Assembly (NCBI GenBank): GCA_964036045.1
Contig: OZ038379.1
Span: 116,277,604 to 116,341,603, forward strand
Reading direction: 5' to 3'
Length of the DNA stretch: 64,000 nucleotides
Origin: Eutreptiella sp. 'Long Island Sound 2002'
Taxonomy: Eukaryota > Euglenozoa > Euglenophyceae > Eutreptiales > Eutreptiaceae
Position 1 is the stretch's first letter; every line of letters begins with the position of its first letter. This document shows positions 22,819 to 32,790 of this stretch, one piece after another. Both the position numbers and the translations under genes were made by a program. The notes below the pieces were generated by a model. That model saw only the letters and a list, made by a program, of their open reading frames with translations. It searched no databases and had not been told where the DNA came from.

Positions 22819-24957
22819 TCAGGGCGCGAACACGTGCGACAGGTGCGCAACGGATGTGGGGTCCCGCAGGTGCACGTGGATCCACAGAAGGGCAGAGCCC
22901 GCGGGGCCCGCGCGTTCGTGTGAGGGGGGGTGTGCCCCCTCAATGCGCCGGTGCAGGGCCTCCTCCCCTGTGCGCCTGCGCGGGCCTGCGGGAGGTTCGG
23001 GCCAGGGGCACGCGGCCACCTGGGCGCACCGCGCGCACCTGTTGGCGCCTGTCGACGCTGCGGAGGACACCGTGTCGCATTCCCCGCAGAGCCGGCAGGT
23101 GTGTGGGAGGTGGGCGGGCGGCGACCAAGGGTCGAGATGGAGGAGCCAGAGGTCGTCCCACCTCTGTCGGAGGGGGTCCCGGATCTCCAGCAGGCGGGCG
23201 CGGACGCGGCGCCGGTAGTCCCTGCCAAGCGTCTTCCGCTGGACCTCCCGCCACGTGTCGTCGGGGAGGATCCCGTGGTCGTGGAAGGCGGCGATGAGGT
23301 CGTCCCAAGCCGGGCGGGGGTGCCCCTGGGGGGGGTTTGCCATGTACACGTGGCGCCCGGTCAGGTGGGGCGCCAGCGCATCCCATCGGCACCTGTTCGC
23401 GGTGTCTCGGTGGAGGAGGGCCAGCAGGGTGCCGTGCGCGACTGCCTCCCATCCCACTCGCAGCCCTTCGCAGCCGTCCAGCTCCTGGCGCAGCGCCGCT
23501 GCAATGTCGGTGGGGAGCATGAGGAGCAAGGGCCCCTGGGTGTCCCCCAGCCGGGACAGGGCGTCGTCGTATACCGGCCCCCCAGCTTTGAAGTGCGCCA
23601 CGGCGAGCTGGGCGGCCCCGCCCTCTGGGGGGTGCCACCGGACGGTGGCCGCAGCGTGTCCCCATGTGCGTATCTCCGTAGCCCGGAGTACGTTGGCGGC
23701 GTGAAGGACGATGCGGGGGGGGATGGGTGTCCTGACGAGTGAGGACACGTCCGCAGTCCATCCCGTGTGCGGCCCCGGGGCCGCCTGCAGCCATTCCCCC
23801 GTCGCCGCGTCCCACGGGTGGTCAGGTCCCGCCCCGCAGATCACGGTGGGTCTCGGCCGGGTGTCCGGCCCCCATCCCTTGAGCGGGATGGCGGCGTACC
23901 GTTGCGCAGGGGTCTCCGGGGCGCGCGTGGCGGCGCACCACCGGCCCCACTCGCGCGCCCATTCCTCACCCACGATGCGCGCCTCCCACGCGGTCATGGA
24001 GCCGCGCCCGATGATCCACGGTGGGAAGAGGGCGTCTTGTAGGTGCTTCGAGAACCCCCCCGGCAGGTCCTGGTACGGCTGGGGGCCCTCTTGGGGCGGG
24101 CACTCCAGAGCGCCATTCACGACACGGAGGGAGGCTACGAAGTCCTTGTCAGCGCGCGGGGGAGGGGGAGGGTGGTCGCCCTCCGCCGCAGTGAGCCACC
24201 GGTGTGCCCGGGCCGCCGCGCTTTGGGGCTCGCGGAGGAGTTGCTCCAGCCGGTGGTTGCAAAGCTCCCATGCGAAGTCCCCCAGCCGGAGCATGTGGTG
24301 GAGGAAATCGTCCACAGAGGTCCCTCCCGGCGGGTCGTAGCGGGCTATGGCGCGGAGCTGCGCCTCCGCGTCCTCGGGCTCCAGTCCGGAGCAGAAGACT
24401 TCCGTCCATGTGGCGCCTGCGGAGCGCCACGAGGCCACCCACAGGGCTTTGTCCCCGGGTGGGAGGTGGCGGGCCGCCTCGTGTACCGCCTGGCGGTAGT
24501 GGGGCCAGAGGAGCTTTGAGTGGGCGCACCCCACGTGCATGTGCACCGGGGTCTCCTCCGGGCCGCCGCATAGGAGGCACGGTTGTGGGACGATGGCGAC
24601 ACTGGAGAGCCGCTCCTTACGGACGCGGAGCCTGCGCTGCACCGGCGTGTGGCCGTCTTGGGCCCGCAGCGCCCGGCGGTTGGTGGCCGTCGCAGTGAGG
24701 TCCCGGGCGTGGACATAGGCTGTTGCGTGGGCCGCGCCCAAAGGTGTGTGTCCCCGGTGCGTCAGCGCATGGTCCGTCTGCGCCCGCTGCGCGACCTCGC
24801 CGAGCACCCGCATCGTGGGGGGCCGTAGATCGAGATGGCCAACACAGCCGGCGACAATGAGTTGGGCGTGGCCAGGGTCCGGGGGCGTGTTCTGCAGGAC
24901 GGTGTCCTGGGACGCCGCCCAGTCCGCCTTGTGCAGTAGGGCGTCGCTGTGGTGCAA
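22819..24957 (-). CDS. C-terminal region of a LINE reverse-transcriptase protein
   Basis: The frame contains CLLCGGPEETPVHMHVGC, a C-x2-C-x8-H-x4-C finger of the type found after the RT domain in many LINEs, here near residue 130. About 550 further residues follow, including a second zinc cluster, TCRLCGECDTV then CARCAQ, near the end. This C-terminal extension is much longer than usual. The RT palm is absent: upstream only a short thumb-like fragment remains before unrelated A/C-rich DNA, the shape of a 5'-truncated LINE insertion. Such proteins carry out target-primed reverse transcription; this copy cannot. Confidence 0.55.
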   Translation of the reverse strand: MHHSDALLHKADWAASQDTVLQNTPPDPGHAQLIVAGCVGHLDLRPPTMRVLGEVAQRAQTDHALTHRGHTPLGAAHATAYVHARDLTATATNRRALRAQDGHTPVQRRLRVRKERLSSVAIVPQPCLLCGGPEETPVHMHVGCAHSKLLWPHYRQAVHEAARHLPPGDKALWVASWRSAGATWTEVFCSGLEPEDAEAQLRAIARYDPPGGTSVDDFLHHMLRLGDFAWELCNHRLEQLLREPQSAAARAHRWLTAAEGDHPPPPPRADKDFVASLRVVNGALECPPQEGPQPYQDLPGGFSKHLQDALFPPWIIGRGSMTAWEARIVGEEWAREWGRWCAATRAPETPAQRYAAIPLKGWGPDTRPRPTVICGAGPDHPWDAATGEWLQAAPGPHTGWTADVSSLVRTPIPPRIVLHAANVLRATEIRTWGHAAATVRWHPPEGGAAQLAVAHFKAGGPVYDDALSRLGDTQGPLLLMLPTDIAAALRQELDGCEGLRVGWEAVAHGTLLALLHRDTANRCRWDALAPHLTGRHVYMANPPQGHPRPAWDDLIAAFHDHGILPDDTWREVQRKTLGRDYRRRVRARLLEIRDPLRQRWDDLWLLHLDPWSPPAHLPHTCRLCGECDTVSSAASTGANRCARCAQVAACPWPEPPAGPRRRTGEEALHRRIEGAHPPSHERAGPAGSALLWIHVHLRDPTSVAHLSHVFAP

Positions 24958-25142
24958 GGTGGCTCGGACCTACCAGAACGGGTGTCCGGCGTGTTGCCCT
25001 CGCGCGCACAGGCTGTCCTGGAGCCACCGCAGGGGTATCTGGTTGACCACCTTCGCTGCGCCCGCGGGGACCCCCGTGGTCTGCTCGCGATCTGCGTGCC
25101 GCAGGAGGTGGAGGATGACTTTGGGGTCCACCGTGTGGACCC
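24958..25142 (-). pseudogene. RT thumb-like fragment, frame-broken from the next ORF
   Basis: The minus strand reads DPKVILHLLRHADREQTTGV and IPLRWLQDSLCARGQHAG, then a stop; the sense continues in another frame as the 24,957 ORF. Sequence of this kind ends abruptly at about 25,143, where T-poor low-complexity DNA begins, marking the likely truncation point. Confidence 0.4.
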
Positions 25143-26990
25143 ATGGCAAACGCCACGACCCACACCCAGGAAGGGCATACCACGACGGGGGGACCAGCAC
25201 CGCCCCACCCCAACCGAAAGCCCCACGACTCCCGGGGGCGCACCCCCCAACACACACCACCGAAGCAAGCATCGGACGCCGTACGGATCACACCGGCGCA
25301 CACCCACCAGCCACCGGAAACCACACTGGGAATGGAGGGCACACCTACACGGGGAGAACGGGCCACACCCACAGAGGAAGCCGCAGGGAACGCCGCCGCA
25401 CGGCGCACCACCACGCCCTCAGCGCCAGACGAAGACCCCCGCCGCCACAAGGGCCACCTCACAGGCACCGGAAGAGGACGAAGGCACGGCCACAGCAACC
25501 AGGACTGGGGACCGAAACCCCCAGAGGACACGGGACCAAGGCACAGGCCCCCAGGGAGGGCAACCCGAAGGACCATCACGCGGTCGACCTACCCGACCCA
25601 CCAGCCCGAGCGGCACGCCCAAGCCCCCACAGCACGGACCCAGCGAGACAACCACACCTAACCGCACTCCCCAGCCACCAGCCAGCCACACTCCGGCCCG
25701 CACTCCGCACCACGACACAGGCCAGGCTGACCTCCACTGACCCACCGCGGCACAACGCGAGACCACGGCACGCCGCACCACAGAGCGCCACAGTGCAACG
25801 CGCCACAGCACAACGCGACGCGACGCGGCACAGAGCGGCACAACACGACACAACTGACCCTAACCTGAAGGACTAACCGAAGCAAGCCACCGCACACCCT
25901 GGAAGGCGCCGCACCAGCACGCCACACACCAGCACCGCAGGCCACACAGGGGGCCACAGCGCGCCTGGCAACAACGGTGGCGGACCACGCAGAAGGTTAA
26001 AACCGGCACCGCAGAGGGGAAAGGACACGAACAACCCCAGCCCCCTAACCCAGAGCCACAAGCAGCCGCCTGGCGCACCAGCCCAGCCGGCAGAGCCAGG
26101 ACCTAACCCGGCAAGAAGGGGCGCCGTGCCCACCGTGTACATAGCCCACCCGACCCATGGGGCCGGAACACGGCCAAACAGAAAGCAACTGACAACAGCA
26201 GCACGGAAGACAACACTGAATGCGGGCCAGTGCGTGCGCCAGCCAGGGGAAGGCAGAGGGAGGAACAGGCAGGCCCCCCCCCCGTAAAAAAAAACCAAAA
26301 ACAGAGGGGGGAGGGGGGGGGGCGCGAAAACAGCCCACAGCCACCAAACCGCCCGCCAACACCACCAGAGGCGGCCAAACCCCCCCCCAGAAGGCACCGA
26401 AGACAGGACCCCCAAACAGGCACAGGGGGACCACCCAGCCAAAACCGGCAACACCAAGCGAGGAACAGCGGCCCACCGGGAAAAGGGACACCGAAACCAG
26501 CAGACACACACCACGAAAAAAAAAAGGAGCCAGCAGCCCAGCCCAAAAGAAAGGGGATGGGGGGACAGGGACCACAAGGCCCGGGACAGGGACACCAAGC
26601 AAAAAAAAAAAGCGCAAAAAACACACCCCGACAACCCAGCCAAGAAGGGCTGGGCACAGCCGAGAACCGGGCCCAGCACACACGCCCACACCGCACGCCA
26701 GAAGCGGAAAGGGCGGGGGGCAAGCGGGGCGCCCATGCAACCACACACGTCCCATAAGCAGGCCGAAACCGAAACCCAACCACGAACACGACAAACAGCC
26801 GACACTAGAGGGACAACACCACAAACTGTGCCCAAACACACCCACCCAAGACCCCAGCCAGGACTGGCGGGGTTAACGAAACCCACACCCAACCGCAAAC
26901 CGGACCCAAACACAAACGCCACACAACAGTAGGAAACCCAGTGCCCACAGCCCGGGCACTGAGGCAGCCCGTGCCATGCAGCTGACCCGG
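25143..26990. other. T-poor, A/C-rich low-complexity stretch
   Basis: On the plus strand T is scarce over more than 1.8 kb while A and C dominate, with words such as CCACAGCACAACGCGACGCG and poly-A interrupted runs (26,285; 26,515; 26,600). Open frames on both strands are low-complexity and none shows a family motif. No gene is supported. Confidence 0.6.
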
Positions 26991-27430
26991 CCAAACGAGA
27001 TCCGGAGACCGGGGGTAAGGCTGCATCCTAAGGCCTGCGCTGCTTTGGGACTCGAGGCGGAGCGTGCGACACCCAAGCGCCTCGGAACCCTAGTACCAAG
27101 AACATGCATGCATGCCTTGGGAACGGGATACGCCAGGAAGTCCGGTGAACCCCTAGGGTTCCGCCCAAAGGAGGAAACATGCGCAAACACGGGGGCACAC
27201 CCTCTCGGCGAGACAAGCAGGTCACGCTGGCGGCGATCAGCCCTCCGGGTGTTGCCCGGGGCCGCTTTGTTCGGGGCCAACAGTCAGGTCTAGCGGGATG
27301 TAAGCCGCCTCCCCTCTTCACGCGCGGAGCCTCTTCCTGTTCGTCGCAGGGGCGACGCCAGGGGGAACCATGGGGCGCCTCTCCACGACCGAGTGCACCT
27401 AGCTACCTACCTACCTGTCCCAGGGGGGGT
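26991..27430. other. no recognised feature
   Basis: A transition between the A/C-rich stretch and the satellite. An ACATGCATGCATGCC word near 27,102 and short frames are all that stand out. Confidence 0.4.
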
Positions 27431-29470
27431 GGGCCTTCCACCGTTGTGAGGGGCATCTGGTGTCAGGCGCTGTCCCTCCCCGGGCCGCCCGTCCCTTCTG
27501 GCGGGCAGCCAGGGTTCCGCAACCCGTGGTTCCCGGGCGCGGTTGGTGTGGGCTTGGGGACCCAGGACCGGTCCCACAGCGTGCGCTCTTGCGAGCCGTC
27601 GTTGCGCGCTGTGGGGGTGGCGGGAGGGCGTCCCCGGGGGGGGTGCCTTGCGCCGTTGTGAGGGGCGTCTGAGTTCAGGCGCTCTTCTCTGCCGGCTGCC
27701 CGTCCTCTGGGCAGGCTGTCGGGGTCCGCTACCCACATGCTTTGGGGACGGGTGTGCGGGCGTGGGGGCCCAGCACTGTCCCTTTGGCTTGCATGCCCTG
27801 CAGGGGGCTGCATGCCGCGGGGGTGGTGGGAGACCGTCCCGGGGGGGTAGGCCTTCCACCGTTGTGAGGGGAATCTGGTGTCAGGCGCTGTCCCTCCCCC
27901 AGCCGCCAGTCCCTCGGGGCGGTCAGCCAGGGTTCCGCGGCCCGGTCTGTGGTTCCCGGGTGCGGTGGGTGTGGGCGTGGGGACCAAGCACCGATCCCAC
28001 AGCGTGCGCTCTTGCGAGCCATCGTTACGCGCTGTGGGGGTGGCAGGAGGGCATCCCCGGGGGGGATGCCGTTCGCCGTTGTGAGGAGTGTCTGTTTTCA
28101 GGCGGTCTCCCTCCCCCAGCTGCCCGTCCTCTGGGCGGGCTGTCAGGGTCCGCTACCCACGTGCTGTGGGCGCGGGTGTGCCTTGTCGGGGCCCAGCACT
28201 GTCCCTTTGGCTTGCATGCCCTGTGGAGGGCTGCGTGCCGCGGGGACGGTGGGAGGCCGTCGCTGGGGGGTTGGCTTTCCACCGTTGTGAGGGGCGTCTG
28301 GTGTCAGGCGCTGTCCCTCCCCCGGTCGCCCGTTCATTGGGGCAGGTAGCCAGGGTTCCGCGACCCGTGTTTCCCGGGTGCGGTCGGTGTGAGATAGGGG
28401 CCCAGCACCGGCCCCACAGCGTGCACTCTTGCGAGCGGTCGTTGCGCGCTGTGGGGGTGGCGGGAGGGCGTCCCCCGGGGGGGTGCCTTGCGCCGTTGTG
28501 AGGGGCGTCTGAGTTCAGGCGCTCTCCATCCCCAAGCTGCCTGTCCTCTGGGCTGGCTGTCCAAGTCCGCTACCCACGTGCTGTGGGCGCGGGTGTGCGG
28601 GCGTGGGGGCTCAGCACTGTCCCTTTGGCTTGCATGCCCTGCGAGGGGCTGCGTGCCGCGGGGGTGCTGGGAGGCCGTCCGGGGGGACATTGGCCTTCCA
28701 CCGTTGTGAGGAGCGTCTGGTGTCAGGCGCTGTCCCTCCCCCGGCCGCCCGTCCCTTGGGGCGGGCAGCCAGGGTTCCGAGGCCCGGTCCGTGATCCCGG
28801 CCGCGTTTGGTGTGGGCGTGGGAACCCAGCAACGGTCCCACAGCGTGCGCTCTTACCAGCCGTCGTTGCGCGCTGTGGGGGTGGCGGGAGGGCGTCCCCG
28901 GGGGGGGTGCCTTTCGCCGTAGTGAGGGGCGTCTGAGGTCAGGCGCTCTCCCTCCCCCGGCTGCCCGTCCTCTGGGGGGGCTGTCAGGGTCCGCTACCCA
29001 CGTGCTGAGGGCGCGGGTGTGCGCGTGTGGGGGCCCAGCACTGTTCCTTTGGTTTGGATGTCCTGTGTGGGGCTGCGTGCCGCGGGGGTGGTCGATGGCC
29101 ATCCCGGGGGGGGTGGCCTTCCACTGTTGTGACGGGCGTCTGGTGTCAGGCGCTGTCCCTCCCGCGACCGCCCGTCCTTTGGGGCGGGCGGCCAGGGTTC
29201 CGCGACCCGTGTTTCCCGGGTGCGGTTGGTGTGGGCTTGGGGACCCAGCACCGGCCCCACAGCGTGCGCTCTTGCGAGCCGTCGTTGCGCGCTGTGGGGG
29301 TGGCGGGAGGGCGTCCCCGGGGGGGGGGGGTGCCTTGCGCCGCTGTCAGGGGCGTCTGAGTTCAGGCGCTCTCCCTCCCCCGGCTGCCCGTCCTCTGGGC
29401 GGGCTGTCGGGGTCCGCTGCCCACGTGCTGTGGGCGCGGATGTGCGGGCGTGGGTGTGCCACCCGTTCTT
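27431..29470 (+). repeat. about 420-bp satellite, five units, each of two related halves
   Basis: CCTTCCACCGTTGTGAGG recurs at about 27,431, 27,851, 28,273, 28,692 and 29,115, giving a period near 420. Within each unit a second, similar half starts with GTGAGGGGCGTCTGAG(T/G)TCAGG about 210 bp later, so the array has a two-step higher-order structure. The long frames across it are artefacts of the repeat. A lone relative lies at 17,385-17,600. Confidence 0.9.
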
Positions 29471-31250
29471 GGGGCGGGCGGCCGGGCGTGGGTGCGTGTG
29501 GTGTGTGTGGTGCCTGTCCGGTGTTTTTGTGCTGGTGGGTGCTTGGTGGTGCGGTGTGTGCCGTGGTGCCGTGGTGCGTGGTGCTGCCTCCCTTCGTCTG
29601 TCTCCCTGGTGCCCGCCTCTCTTGCGCTACCTCGTGGTGTTGTGCTTGCCGTGGCTTGTGGCCGTGCCCCCTTCACCGCGTGTGTCCCTCGCTCGGCTGC
29701 TGGCTACTCTCCTTCTTCCTTCTTTGTTGCGGCGCTCTCTACCCTTTCCTCTACTCTCTGTTGGCCCGCCCTCCTCCCTGGGTTGCATTTTTCCCTGCCT
29801 CCGCCCTTGTGTTTGTCTCGGTTTTTTCCTTTGCCTACTTCCTCGTTCTCGGGGTACTCCTCCTTCTCTCCTTCTTGGTGCTGCGAGACAAAAGAAGGGT
29901 GGGGGTGTGGGCCATTGCGGGGGTGGCGGTACCGACGATGACGTAGCTGCGGCGGCGGTATCTCCTAACGTGGTTTGTGTGTGTGTGGTGGTGTCGCGGT
30001 TTTTCTCCATACCACTTGCTCGGCCTTGGCGACCTATGAGAGCGTGGGTGGGGATTGGGTGTTTGGTCACAAGGTCACAAGGTGTCGTTGCCTTGCTTGC
30101 TCTTGCTTGTCGCATTCCTCGCTCTTGCTTGTGGGCACCTGGCATACCTCTTGGTCTTCTCGTATGTGCGTGTTTCTTCGCGGTGGCATGCACTCATACC
30201 ATCCATTTTTATTTCCGCGGTGTTGGTGGCCTCTTGGTGCGTGACCGTTTTTCGTCTTCTTCACTCCGTCTCGGTCCCGGTGTGATTTGTTGTGGACTTT
30301 TGCTCTGTAGGAAGGGCCCTGTGGGGGGGAGACAGTGTGGGGGGGGCGTTGGTGGTGGTTCCTTTGTTTTTTTGTGCGCGGGCTGGGTGGTGTGCCGTGT
30401 ATCCCTCCCCTTCCCTGCTCTATCCCTTCTTCTCCTTGGCTTCCGGCGCCCTACTTGCTTGTTCATGCTCTTGTGGTTCTTCTGTTGGCGGCGGCCTTGG
30501 TCGTTCGTGTTTTCGATACCTGGTCGTGTTGCTTGCATTGGCGCTCTGGTGCCCTTGGTGCTGGCGTGTGGCTCCCTTCGTGCTTTTGTGCACTTGCGTT
30601 CTTTCCCCGCTTCTTTCTCTCTTCTAGTCCCTTCATACCTTTTTGCCACCCCGCGTCGTCTCTTATTGCGTGTATTCATCCGGTTGCGTGACATACCTTG
30701 CTTTGCTTGCGGCGCCTGGGTTGTGTGAGTGTTGGCATACCTTTCACTCCATATGCGGGCGTGTGGGGGTGGGCATGGCTCTCGGCTACACCTCTTTGGT
30801 TACCTTCGTTCCTTGGCGCGGTTATCGTTGTGCTTTTCTCGCCTGCGTGCCGCGGTGTGGCATGTAACATACCTGTACTTGTGTCGGCGCACGGGTGCTC
30901 TTGGTGGTGGTGTGTGGCTCCCTCCTTGCCTATATCTTGCTTTGCTTGCGGCGGCATATATGCGCGAATACGGGCGGCATACCTTTTGCTCCCTATGTAA
31001 GCGGGCGTGTGGGGGTGGGCATGTTTTCTCTGCTACACCTCTTGGTTACCTTTATTGGCGTGGTTATCGTGGTGCTTTTCTCGTTTTCGTAGCGTACCGT
31101 AGCGCGGCATGTAACATACTTGCACTTGCATCTCGGCGGCCGGGGCGGTTGTTTTTGCTTGTGCATGTTTGGTTTTTGTTTTTTTGTTTTTGTGTGTGTC
31201 GTGCTTTTCCTTGGTTGTGTGTTGCTCCCTCCGTGCGTTCTTCATTTCAT
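29471..31250. other. G/T-rich low-complexity stretch
   Basis: Plus-strand G and T dominate, the opposite bias to 25.1-27.0 kb. Words such as GTGTGTGTGG and CTTGCTTGC abound. Long frames lack motifs. Repeated blocks begin after 30,000. Confidence 0.55.
30720..31150 (+). repeat. two copies of a roughly 240-bp repeat in tandem
   Basis: Both copies carry GCGTGTGGGGGTGGGCATG, then CTACACCTCTTGG(T)TACC, GGTTATCGT and GGCATGTAACATAC in the same order. A third copy lies at about 32,590-32,790. Confidence 0.75.
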
Positions 31251-32520
31251 TCTTGAGGGGGGGACAAAGGGAGCCCACTCTTCCACTCAGCACCTCCTGG
31301 GTAGCCTGATTCAGGATCCCCAAGGAGGATGAACAAAATATGCAAAAACAACAAGACATGGGTAAGGCCCATTGGCTGTCAAAGCCTACCCTAGTGGGGG
31401 GGTTGTCACTCTCCAACCCCGGCACTACAGGACCCCAGAGGCGGGTGTCTAGTGCCTACACACTCACTCTCCATCCTCCCCCAATGTCCCGAATCAACCC
31501 CACTTGGGGCGGGAGATAGCCCCACCACACCACCGTAGGGGGAGTGGTGGTCCTCGGTGCCTATAAGACTTAGGCTCCAGAAATTCTGTGGAAAAAGGGG
31601 TAAAGTGGTAAATCGCCCATACCACCTCAGGATCCCACATCCCAAAGGGAAACAAGGGTAGTTGCAGGTAGCCAAGACCTTCACCCTGACACACGTATAG
31701 GGGCAGGACCCAACTCCACACGGGCTCTGAGACCTAGCATGGGAAGCAGGGCACAAAAACAGGCAAACCCAAAAATCAGAGGTTATCCACTTCAAGACAC
31801 TCTCCCGCCAAGGCAAAGGGGACTCGAAGGATTCCATGTGGGCACATCCAAAGGGCATCAGTCAAACATTATGCCCACCAGATATCCGAGTCTGTCTTCC
31901 TGATACCGTGTCACTGTCAGAAGTCTGGTAGGCTGCGCACTTTGGTGAAATTCCCCTTAAGTGAAAAACAAGGGGGAAAAGAATGCAAATAACTCCCGCA
32001 TAGGGTCAGCCTAAGGTCCGGGGAAGTGCATGCACAAAGGATCTGGAAAGGAGTTGATTGTCCCAAAGGGGCTGGCCCTACCTCCCCCTCAGGTTGGAGC
32101 AAGGCAACAAACTCCAATAACCACTTTTTGAGGTCATTTTTGGGGGACCTCAAAAAGGGATTAGGCATACATTCATGAGTCAGATTTGAAGTCAAAATTG
32201 AGGTGACATATGGGTTTGGTCCGATCCCATAAGGGTAGGCCATAACCCAAACTTCTCAAATATGAGGAATAGACACTGATGAGAGGCCATGGGTGAAATA
32301 TTGGCCCAAATCCAGAAGATGGCCCAACTTTCCCATGGCCCAGAAGTGACCTCATGAAATTTGGAATTTTCAACTAATTTCCAGAGAAAATTCAAAACAG
32401 TGAACCTATGTCCCAGTAACCTTCCAACAAATGCTCAATACAAAGTGGAGAGCACCATTGAAACATAGAAAACGACCCCAAGGTCCAACTCCTCATGGGT
32501 TCTTTACTGTTTACCCGCCA
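31251..32520. other. no gene recognised; possible insertion between repeat copies
   Basis: This stretch separates the second and third copies of the 240-bp repeat and has a more even composition. Frames on the minus strand are short and without motifs. No terminal repeats were found. Confidence 0.4.
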
Positions 32521-32589
32521 AGTAACTACTACTTTCACCCTTCTTGTCCCTTCATACCATTTTGCTTTTCCGCGGCGGTGGTGGCCTTG

Positions 32590-32790
32590 TTGTGCTTGCG
32601 GTGGCATGTATGTACGGGCACACCTTTCGTTCCCTATGTGTGCGGCGTGCGGGGGTGGGCATGGTCACTCGGTTACACCTCTGGGTCTTCCTTGTCGGTG
32701 CGTTTATCGTCAGGCTTTACTTGGCGGCGTAGCATACCGTTGCACGGCATGTAACATACTTGCATCTCGGCGGCCGGTGTTGATGTTGTT
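32590..32790 (+). repeat. third copy of the 30.7-31.1 kb repeat
   Basis: Shares GCGGGGGTGGGCATGG, GTTACACCTCTGGGT and CGGCATGTAACATACTTGC with the two earlier copies, and like them is followed by a T/G-rich tail after GCATCTCGGCGGCCGG. Confidence 0.7.

Noticed and set aside
27460-29946. Plus-strand ORFs with repeated Cys/Arg/Gly blocks
   Set aside because: They follow the 420-bp satellite period and carry no independent signal.
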